DNA of 47,823 bases from Porticoccaceae bacterium (lineage in GTDB: Bacteria > Pseudomonadota > Gammaproteobacteria > Pseudomonadales > Porticoccaceae): the NCBI GenBank assembly GCA_023228865.1, contig JALOAH010000024.1, positions 1 through 47,823 on the forward strand, in the 5' to 3' direction. The notes under the pieces were generated by a model. It was not told where the DNA came from and searched no databases. It saw only the letters and a program-made list of their open reading frames with translations. Below, piece after piece: positions 41,313-47,823 of the stretch (positions within the stretch are counted from its first letter, which is position 1; every line of letters starts with the position of its first letter). The position numbers and the translations under genes were made by a program.

Positions 41313-42983
41313 ATGGATAAATTGCAGCGTAACCTACTCATTATTTTCAGCTTGGCTATGCTCGTCGTCATTGCTTTTGCGGTGTATTCGGTGCGCAATG
41401 GCTTAAATGAGTATGAAAATAACAGGCTATCCCTGGAGAGCCGAGAGCGTTTGTTGTTGCTGGGTAGTCTCGAAAGAGCCCTGCTTGAAGCGGAGTCCAG
41501 TCAGCGCGCCTATGCGGCCAGCGGCCACGACTTGTTTCTTGAAGAGCACGGCCTGCAACGCTGGGAGGTCAGTGATTACCTGGAACAATTGCAGGCAACG
41601 ATTTTTCCTGCAACTTCAGATATTGCCCTCGTCGAACAACTGGGGCAGCTGATAAATGAGCGCACTGCCATCATGGATGAACTCACTGCAACCCGCCGGG
41701 AACAGGGTGCAGAGGATGCGGCTCAATTAATTGCCGGACAACAAGGCAAACGAATTATGGATAAAATCCGCACAGTGGCTCAACAGTTGTCGACAGAGGA
41801 GCTTGGCCGCCTCAATCTGCGCCACGGTCAAGCGCGATCCCATAATCGCCAGTTTATGTTTCTCCTTGTTAGCGGAACGCTCTTTAACTTTCTGCTATTG
41901 CTTGGCGCCTACGTGATTATTCGAAGAGAGCTGAAACGCAATAAAAATTTGCTGCAACTGCTGCGTTGCAGTAGCGAAGAAATTAAGCAGGTCAATGAAC
42001 TCAGCAGTACTCTGCAATCCTGCGAGTCCCGGGAAGATGCCGCTGCCGTGCTTCGCCATTTTATGGCGCTGCTCTTCCCCGGTATAACCGGCGGTCTGTA
42101 CCTGATGCGTCCGTCCCGAAATTTGTTGGAACTTTCCGCCAATTGGGGCAGTGCTGATAGCGCCCTTATTGACCCTATTAGTCCCAGTGACTGCTGGGCG
42201 CTGCGTTCGGGGCGTACTCACAGCACCTGCGCGCAGGGCAAGGTTCTGCGTTGTGCCCATCTTGCCCATGATTGCCACGCCAGCCTCTGCATTCCCCTGG
42301 TTGCACAGAGTGAAATCGTCGGTATGCTGCACATGGAACTGGCAGATCAGCAGCAATTGAGCGGTGTCCAAGAACGCGCCGAGTTGCTCGCCATCCACTT
42401 AAGTGCCGCCATTGCCGGTATTATTCTTCGCGAGGCGCTTCACCAACAGAGCATTCGCGATCCATTGACCAATCTCTACAATCGCCGCTATTTGGAAGAG
42501 AGCATGGAGCGGGAATTGCTGCGGGCTAAGCGCAACCGTCAGAGCCTGGGGGTGATTATGCTCGATATTGATCACTTCAAAAAATTCAACGACAACTACG
42601 GCCATCAGGCCGGAGACTTGTTGCTGAAAGAGTTTGCCCGTTATTTGGGTTCCCATGTGCGCGGCGAGGATATTCCCTGTCGTTACGGTGGCGAAGAATT
42701 TTTTCTATTGTTGCCGGGCGCCAGTTTGGAAAATTGTCGCGAACGGGCTGAGAGCTTGCGCTGCAACATGGCCTCACTGAAACTGGAATTTCAGGGGCAA
42801 CAGCTACCAGTCGTGACCGCTTCTTTCGGTATCGCGGCTTTTCCCGATCATTGTGATGAGTGGGAGAAGCTGATCCGTCTTGCCGATGCTGCCCTCTACC
42901 ACGCCAAACACCATGGCCGCGACAGGGTATCCAGCGCCGACGATCTCAATGCCTACCAGGGGGCAGCCCCACCTGAGGATTGA
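41313..42983 (+). CDS. CHASE3-GAF-GGDEF diguanylate cyclase
   Basis: A 556-residue membrane protein that should make cyclic-di-GMP. Two membrane helices (about 7-27 and 180-200) enclose a periplasmic CHASE3 domain (ALLEAESSQRAYAASGHDLFL). A coiled linker and GAF domain (about 230-370) with several cysteines (SDCWALRSGRTHSTC, RCAHLAHDCHASLC) follow. That Cys/His pattern recalls GAF domains that bind a cofactor or respond to redox. The GGDEF domain has GGEEF (459-463) and an RxxD site (RGED) five residues earlier; no EAL domain is present. Neither ATG 41277 nor ATG 41313 has a strong ribosome site; 41313 gives the normal short leader. Confidence 0.9.
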   Translation: MDKLQRNLLIIFSLAMLVVIAFAVYSVRNGLNEYENNRLSLESRERLLLLGSLERALLEAESSQRAYAASGHDLFLEEHGLQRWEVSDYLEQLQATIFPATSDIALVEQLGQLINERTAIMDELTATRREQGAEDAAQLIAGQQGKRIMDKIRTVAQQLSTEELGRLNLRHGQARSHNRQFMFLLVSGTLFNFLLLLGAYVIIRRELKRNKNLLQLLRCSSEEIKQVNELSSTLQSCESREDAAAVLRHFMALLFPGITGGLYLMRPSRNLLELSANWGSADSALIDPISPSDCWALRSGRTHSTCAQGKVLRCAHLAHDCHASLCIPLVAQSEIVGMLHMELADQQQLSGVQERAELLAIHLSAAIAGIILREALHQQSIRDPLTNLYNRRYLEESMERELLRAKRNRQSLGVIMLDIDHFKKFNDNYGHQAGDLLLKEFARYLGSHVRGEDIPCRYGGEEFFLLLPGASLENCRERAESLRCNMASLKLEFQGQQLPVVTASFGIAAFPDHCDEWEKLIRLADAALYHAKHHGRDRVSSADDLNAYQGAAPPED

Positions 42984-43085
42984 ACGATACATGCCCCCAT
43001 ATTTCCGACTTACTTGGCTGCGATGGCTTAAATCCGGTTGGCGGCCAGGACTGTTGAGGATTGTTGAATATTGGCAGTGCTCGAA

Positions 43086-44453
43086 CTATTTTATCCACAC
43101 CTGTTTGATATTGACGAATTCGCGAATGCCCTGGGGGCCAAGCTCCCGGCCAATGCCGGAGTTTTTGATGCCGCCGCTGGGCAGTCGCGGATCGGTTTTG
43201 ACAATGCCGTTGACCGCCACCTGACCTGACTCCAGCTCGTTAATGGCGCGCTCAATATGAGCGCTGTTGTTTGTCCAGATGGCGGCGCCGAGGCCGTAGT
43301 TGGTGTTGTTGGCAATTTGCAGCGCCGCGTCGATATTGTCTGCATAGGTTACGGCCATCACCGGGCCGAAGGTTTCCTCGTCAAAGGCGCACATGCCGGA
43401 GGCGACGTTGGTCAGCAGGGTCATCGGATAGAAAAAACCGTCGCCCTCGGGCACTTCACTTTTATAGGTGCAACGGGCGCCCGCGCCCAGGGTTTGCGCC
43501 ACCTGCCGCTCCAGATTGTCGCGCAGGTCTTTGCGGGCGAGAGGTCCCACATCGGTGGTTCTTTGCAGAGGGTCGCCGAGCTTGAGGGCGGCGAGGCGCT
43601 GCTTGAGGCGTTCGATAAAGTCGTCGTAAATCTGGGTTTCAACAATAATACGCTTGGCGGCGATACAGGACTGGCCGGCATTGATGATGCGCGACAAGGT
43701 GGCGGTATCTGCCGCCTTGTCGAGGTCGGCGTCGGCCATCACGATGCAGGGGTCGGAACCGCCCAGTTCCAGCACCACCGGTTTTATTTCGGCGCCGGCG
43801 ATGGTGGCGACTTTTCTGCCCGCCGCTGTGGAACCGGTAAAGGAGACGCCGGCAATGCGGGGGTCGCGAATCGCCGCTTCCACCTGATCTGTGGCAATGG
43901 CCAGATTCACCATAATATTGTTGGGCGCCCCCGTTTCTGTGAAGATATTTTCAATGGCCAGGGCACAGCCGGGAACATTGGGGTCGTGTTTCATCGCACA
44001 GGTATTGCCCGCCATCAGCGCCGGTGCCAAAAAGCGAAAGGCGAGCCACAGGGGCGCGTTCCAGGGCAGAATACCCAGCACAGTACCCAGGGGTTGGTGG
44101 CGAATATAGCTGAGGCTGGCATCTGAGGCGATAACCTCGTCGGCAAGAAATTTTTCCCCCTGCTCGGCGTAGTATTCGGCACACCAAGCCGCTTTTTCGA
44201 CTTCGGGCTCGCCCTCTTTAATGGGCTTGCCCATTTCCATGGCCATCAGCTCTGCCAATTGGTGCTTGTTTTCCCGCAGCTTGGCGGCAACCTTGCAGAG
44301 CACTGCGCCCCGGTCGGCAAAGGTCGCTTTTTGCCATGCAGGAAATGCGCTCTGGGCGTCGCCGATACGGGCGCTTGCCTGTTTCTGGCTCAACGCCGAA
44401 TATTCACCAAAGGACGCGCCGGTAAAGGGATTGGTGGCGGTCAGCATCATCAT
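43086..44453 (-). CDS. doeC: Aldehyde dehydrogenase, aspartate-semialdehyde type (DoeC-like)
   Basis: NAD(P)-dependent aldehyde dehydrogenase of 455 residues. In the ectoine-degradation pathway DoeC oxidises aspartate semialdehyde to aspartate. The catalytic residues are present: Asn in LPWNAPLW, Glu in ELGGSDP and Cys in NAGQSCIAAKR. The family alone would suggest succinate-semialdehyde dehydrogenase; the operon context makes the DoeC role more likely. It overlaps doeA by four bases at ATGATGATG, with AGGAG before it, so the exact Met among the first three is uncertain. It is the last gene of the operon seen. Confidence 0.88.
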   Translation of the reverse strand: MMMLTATNPFTGASFGEYSALSQKQASARIGDAQSAFPAWQKATFADRGAVLCKVAAKLRENKHQLAELMAMEMGKPIKEGEPEVEKAAWCAEYYAEQGEKFLADEVIASDASLSYIRHQPLGTVLGILPWNAPLWLAFRFLAPALMAGNTCAMKHDPNVPGCALAIENIFTETGAPNNIMVNLAIATDQVEAAIRDPRIAGVSFTGSTAAGRKVATIAGAEIKPVVLELGGSDPCIVMADADLDKAADTATLSRIINAGQSCIAAKRIIVETQIYDDFIERLKQRLAALKLGDPLQRTTDVGPLARKDLRDNLERQVAQTLGAGARCTYKSEVPEGDGFFYPMTLLTNVASGMCAFDEETFGPVMAVTYADNIDAALQIANNTNYGLGAAIWTNNSAHIERAINELESGQVAVNGIVKTDPRLPSGGIKNSGIGRELGPQGIREFVNIKQVWIK

Positions 44454-45787
44454 TTGTTCTCCTTGTCATCAGGTTGCCGGGAAGGGCGCGCCTTGTTGTT
44501 CTGGGCGGGCGAATTGTCGTCAGAACCGGCGTGGAGAGTTTTAACGGCGGCGAGTTCCTGTTTTGGCAGGGATTTGTCGGGTAATTTGTTTGTCTGCGCC
44601 ATGTTTGGCAGTGACGCAGGCTCGTGTGGATTGACACGAAAATCCCTGTCGAGAGTAAAGAACGATTTGCAGCCATCCTTAGTGATATAGATGGTGTCGG
44701 AAATACCGCAGGTTTTGTCGCCGTCCACACCCCACATCCAGGGAATGATGTGAAAGGTCATGCCCTCTTCGAGAATGGTGGACTCTCCCTGCTTGAGGCT
44801 GAGGATGTAGCCTTCATCCCAACTGGGGGGAAAGGCGATGCCTATGGAGTAGCCCGAGCGCGTCACCAGGCGGGCACCCACATCATTTTGGGAAATAATT
44901 TTGCGCACCAGATTGTCGGCGTCGGACACGGTCATTCCCGGCTGAAAATTTTCGTGAACCGCGTGGAGCGCCGCTTTCATGCGTTCCTGGGCGTGGTACA
45001 TGGAAGCCCTCAATTTCCCCGTCACAACGGTGCGCATCATCGCGGTGTGGTATCTGCGGTAGCAGCCGCCCACTTCGAGAAATACATGCTCCCCCGGTTG
45101 CACCGTGCGCCCCTCCCAGGTGGCGTGGCCAATCATGGAACGCGGCCCCGAGGTGACATAGGGCATCACTGCGGGGGCGTCGCCGCCGGCTCTGAACATG
45201 GCGGCGCTGATGGCGGCGCCGATTTCATTTTCTGTGGCGCCGGCGACACTGGCGTCAAGCCCCGCAGCCATGCCCGCTTCAGTGGCCTGGGCTGCCTTGT
45301 GCATGAGTTCAATTTCCACCGCAGACTTGCGCACGCGACCCTGCTCGACAATACCAAAGCAGTCGAGAAGCTTGCCGTCGGTCAAGGTGGTGTGAATAAA
45401 ATCCTGCTGATAGGCGGGAAAGAAATAACTGTTGCGCTCGTAACCAATCCGTTTTTTGGCGAGGCCAAATTCCCGCAGAGCGTCCACCAGCATTTGAATG
45501 GCGTCGCCGGTATCCGGGTAGGGACGGGTGATCTCCACCCAGGTGCGGGCAATGACATTGGACTCCTCCATGGCTCGAGTGATCATAAAAGGCTCGCCAT
45601 CCAGAGGCACCACCAGAGCCTGAAAAAAGGAGTAGCCGGTGGTCTGGTAATCGGTGAGGTACATGATGTTTTCAGGATCTGTAATCACCACCGCATCCAG
45701 GTGGCGCTCGGCGATATGCTGGCGCAACTCGGCAAGGCGGCGCTCGTACTCCGCAAAAGGGAAGACCATATCGTCGCGCTGTTTCAT
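44450..45787 (-). CDS. doeA: Ectoine hydrolase DoeA (M24, creatinase-like)
   Basis: Opens the ectoine ring to give N-acetyl-diaminobutyrate. The 445-residue protein has the N-terminal creatinase domain (about 10-150) and a pita-bread domain (about 155-390). The metal ligands of M24 peptidases are not kept. In FLEVGGCYRRYHTAMMRT the usual first Asp is Glu and the second is Ala, as expected for a non-metal hydrolase like creatinase and EutD/DoeA. Conserved FHIIPWMWG and the GHATWEGR loop support DoeA. After FRVNPHE the chain carries about 55 extra residues, charged and likely disordered, beyond the usual length. It overlaps doeD and doeC by four bases each. Confidence 0.88.
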   Translation of the reverse strand: MKQRDDMVFPFAEYERRLAELRQHIAERHLDAVVITDPENIMYLTDYQTTGYSFFQALVVPLDGEPFMITRAMEESNVIARTWVEITRPYPDTGDAIQMLVDALREFGLAKKRIGYERNSYFFPAYQQDFIHTTLTDGKLLDCFGIVEQGRVRKSAVEIELMHKAAQATEAGMAAGLDASVAGATENEIGAAISAAMFRAGGDAPAVMPYVTSGPRSMIGHATWEGRTVQPGEHVFLEVGGCYRRYHTAMMRTVVTGKLRASMYHAQERMKAALHAVHENFQPGMTVSDADNLVRKIISQNDVGARLVTRSGYSIGIAFPPSWDEGYILSLKQGESTILEEGMTFHIIPWMWGVDGDKTCGISDTIYITKDGCKSFFTLDRDFRVNPHEPASLPNMAQTNKLPDKSLPKQELAAVKTLHAGSDDNSPAQNNKARPSRQPDDKENK

Positions 45788-47055
45788 GCCGCCTCCATCA
45801 CTTCTCTGGTGGTGTCGACAAGAATATCGAGACCCGCCAGCAAATCCTCTTCCGAAATGGTCAGGGGGGGAATCAGTTTGACGACACGACCACCCGTACC
45901 GCAGCTGGCGACAAGCAGGCCGCGGCTAAAGCATTTGCTGACGATGGCTTTGGCATTGTCGCCCTTGCTGACATCGAGGCCGACGATCATGCCCTTGCCG
46001 CGCACATCGACAGCGCTGAATTCTTTTTCGAGGGGCGCTAGCGCCACCCGGATTTTTTCACCCCAGGCGGTCACCGTTTTCATCAGACTGTCGTCCTCAA
46101 AGTAGCCAAGGGCTTCGGTGCCGGCGACGAAAGACAGCCCCTGGCCGCGAAAGGTGCCGGTGTGTTCGCCGGGAGACCAGAGCTTGTCGTACTCGGGTTT
46201 GACCAGGTTGAGCGCCAGGGGTGTGCCCATGCCGCCAACCCCTTTGGCAAGGCAGATGATGTCGGGGTCAATGCCGAGATCGTCAAAACTGAAATAGGAG
46301 CCGGTGCGACCGCAGCCCACCTGAATGTCGTCAATAATCAGCAGTGCGCCCACCTCTTTACTCAGTGCCGCCAGTGATTGCAGCCAGCCCTTGTCGGCCA
46401 GGTTGACACCCCCTTCTGCCTGGATGGTCTCAAGCAAGAAGGCCGCTGGCGGTTCGACGCCGCTGGAGCTGTCGCTATAGAGGGCGCGCAGGCGGTCGAT
46501 GACAGCGTCGCCACAGCCCAGCTTGCAGTCGGGGCAGGTGGTTGCACAGCCAAAGGGGTAGTGATTGACGTTGTTGAGAGGAACGCCAGCGGCGCCGCGA
46601 AAATACTGGTTGGCGGTGCAGGCGAGGGCGCCCAGGGTCATGCCGTGAAAACCGTGGCTAAAGGCGGCAATCTCGGTTCGCCCCGTTGCCCTGCGCGCCA
46701 GCTTGAGGGCGGCTTCCACCGCATTGGTGCCTGTCGGCCCCATAAACTGCATTTTGTGGGGCATATTTCTGGGTTTGAGAATGGTGCTGACAAAGGTTTT
46801 CATAAAGCGGCGCTTGGCGGTGGTGTGCATATCCAGACTGTGAGTGACGCCGTTGCTCTCCAGGTAGGCAATCATGGCGGCCTTCATGCGCGGATTGTTG
46901 TGGCCAAAATTGAGAACGCCGGCACCGGCAAAAAAATCGATATATTCCTTGCCCTGTTCATCGGTCTGGCGGGCATTGACGGCGGTTTTGAATACCGTGG
47001 GATAAACCCGGCAGTAAGCTCTGATGTCGGATTCTCTGTCGTCAAAAATACTCAT
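45784..47055 (-). CDS. doeD: Diaminobutyrate aminotransferase DoeD (EctB-like)
   Basis: PLP-dependent class III aminotransferase of 423 residues. In this pathway it converts L-2,4-diaminobutyrate to aspartate semialdehyde, the reverse of EctB. It has GAGVLNFGHNNP, HGFHGMTLGA, the Asp of IIDDIQVGCGRTG and the PLP lysine in CLAKGVGGMGTPLALNLV. I start it at the ATG at 47055, with AGGAG six bases upstream; the frame stays open further but runs into the doeB end. No ectA or ectC is adjacent, so the degradation role is preferred to synthesis. Confidence 0.9.
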   Translation of the reverse strand: MSIFDDRESDIRAYCRVYPTVFKTAVNARQTDEQGKEYIDFFAGAGVLNFGHNNPRMKAAMIAYLESNGVTHSLDMHTTAKRRFMKTFVSTILKPRNMPHKMQFMGPTGTNAVEAALKLARRATGRTEIAAFSHGFHGMTLGALACTANQYFRGAAGVPLNNVNHYPFGCATTCPDCKLGCGDAVIDRLRALYSDSSSGVEPPAAFLLETIQAEGGVNLADKGWLQSLAALSKEVGALLIIDDIQVGCGRTGSYFSFDDLGIDPDIICLAKGVGGMGTPLALNLVKPEYDKLWSPGEHTGTFRGQGLSFVAGTEALGYFEDDSLMKTVTAWGEKIRVALAPLEKEFSAVDVRGKGMIVGLDVSKGDNAKAIVSKCFSRGLLVASCGTGGRVVKLIPPLTISEEDLLAGLDILVDTTREVMEAA

Positions 47056-47122
47056 GGTTTTCTCCTGGTGCTGATGTTGCGAATGCGGCAATGTGGCGCG
47101 CGGCCAAGCCGCTGTCTGGCAA

Positions 47123-47823
47123 TTACTTTGAGGATTGTCGGGGTGCTGGAATACCGGCGAGACGGGAATACAGCCTGGTAACCAGCGCGGTGAGGCGGTC
47201 ATTAAAGTCGTAATGGGGGCTGTGGCAGGGCGCCTGATGATCGGCGCCATCATCGGCGCCGACAAGGGCAAAGGCACCGGGAATTTCCTGCAGATAGTAG
47301 CTGAAATCCTCGGAGGCCATCACCGGCATTGGCAAATGTTGGGCAATGGCAATGGCACCGTACTCCTCCGCCCAGAGGTTGCGAACCCGCTGAGCCTGCT
47401 GCGGGTGATTGATGGTGGCGTTGTAGCGGGGGGTGATGTCGACATCGCACTCCACCCCATAGGCTTTCGCGGTCTGCTGGCTAATGTCTTTGATCAGTTC
47501 GAGAATCTGATTTTTGGTTTGGCTGTCCGGCATACGGATGCTGCCGCCAATCACGGCTTTTGAAGGAATAATGGTATCGCCGCTGGGAGCGTCAATGGAG
47601 GTGACACTGACCACCGCCGCCTGTTGTGGTGCCAGGCGGCGGCTGATGATTTGCTGTAAGGCCAAGGTGATGGCGCTGGCGGCGAGCACCGGATCACGGC
47701 AGAGTTCAGGTTGGCTGGCATGACCACCGCGACCGTTGACGGTCAGACGAAAGGTGCTGTTGCCGCACATCACCAGGCCGTCTGGGCAGACGATATGACC
47801 AAAGGGGATGGCGGGCCAGTCTG
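47123..47823 (-). CDS. doeB: N-acetyl-diaminobutyrate deacetylase DoeB (M20), C-terminal part
   Basis: Partial: the gene enters from beyond the window end and only the C-terminal 233 or so residues are seen. It is an M20 family amidohydrolase. The dimerisation (lid) domain begins at FRLTVNGRGGHASQPE, and the catalytic domain returns with VMASEDFSYYLQEIPGAFALVG and a late metal His in HSPHYDFND. In ectoine degradation DoeB removes the acetyl group from N-alpha-acetyl-diaminobutyrate. It is followed 67 bases later by doeD, and the operon order is doeB-doeD-doeA-doeC. The family is certain; the substrate is inferred from the neighbours. Confidence 0.88.
   Translation of the reverse strand, partial: DWPAIPFGHIVCPDGLVMCGNSTFRLTVNGRGGHASQPELCRDPVLAASAITLALQQIISRRLAPQQAAVVSVTSIDAPSGDTIIPSKAVIGGSIRMPDSQTKNQILELIKDISQQTAKAYGVECDVDITPRYNATINHPQQAQRVRNLWAEEYGAIAIAQHLPMPVMASEDFSYYLQEIPGAFALVGADDGADHQAPCHSPHYDFNDRLTALVTRLYSRLAGIPAPRQSSK

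Noticed and set aside
44624..46105. 493-codon open frame antisense to doeA and doeD
   Set aside because: Antisense to two clear enzyme genes, with Gly/His-rich shadow composition.
45784..47055. Ectoine biosynthesis (EctB) as the role of the aminotransferase
   Set aside because: The neighbours are an ectoine hydrolase, a deacetylase and an aldehyde dehydrogenase, and no ectA or ectC is present.

Overview
The window looks like chromosomal DNA of a free-living, probably marine gammaproteobacterium. The signs are a complete mlaFEDCB lipid-transport operon, slyX, htpX, sbcB, an iron superoxide dismutase, a class I fumarase, type IV pilus ATPases, a fpr/finR pair of the Pseudomonas kind, and an ectoine-degradation operon. 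Ectoine is a salt-stress solute, which fits a saline habitat. There is no rRNA or tRNA gene to place it more finely. Base composition and gene density are even, and no phage, plasmid or transposase gene is visible.

Layout. 1-2.8 kb: the start of a secreted protein, cut by the window edge, then a PAS-PAS-GGDEF-EAL enzyme. 2.9-7.5 kb: sodB, a PuuD-type membrane protein, class I fumarase and an OmpA-family protein. 7.6-10.7 kb: sbcB, a Rieske protein, htpX and slyX. 10.7-15.2 kb: an EamA exporter, divergent PilB-like and PilU-like ATPases, and a small secreted protein. 15.7-19.2 kb: a small membrane protein, an M15 peptidase, cysE, dgkA, a repeat-tailed unknown protein and an Smr nuclease. 19.2-19.6 kb: an intergenic island with a REP-like inverted repeat and a MITE-like element. 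19.6-21.9 kb: a membrane GGDEF-EAL protein with decayed active sites. 22.0-26.3 kb: mlaFEDCB and dmeF. 26.4-28.1 kb: a DUF3300 lipoprotein. 28.4-31.0 kb: a Fur-box promoter with two small Cys/His-rich unknown genes, then fpr and finR. 31.1-35.7 kb: a kinase-like sensor that has lost its key residues, and a DUF748/AsmA-like protein that may start at ATT. 35.8-43.0 kb: a 1,429-residue multi-sensor GGDEF-EAL protein, a secreted low-complexity protein and a CHASE3-GAF-GGDEF cyclase. 43.1 kb to the end: the minus-strand operon doeB-doeD-doeA-doeC.

How the genes work together. Three themes stand out. First, c-di-GMP signalling is dense: four proteins, three with intact motifs and one degenerate, plus a pseudokinase-like sensor and pilus motors, suggesting control of surface behaviour. 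Second, there is iron and oxidative-stress handling: sodB, Fe-S fumarase, a Fur-controlled small-gene unit, and fpr with its LysR activator. Third, there is envelope upkeep: Mla, OmpA, HtpX, DUF748 and the DUF3300 lipoprotein. The doe operon converts ectoine to aspartate.

The best candidates for undescribed biology are the Fur-controlled Cys/His-rich gene pair beside fpr/finR, the pseudo-histidine kinase, the degenerate 5TM GGDEF-EAL protein, and the repeat-tailed small protein upstream of the Smr gene.
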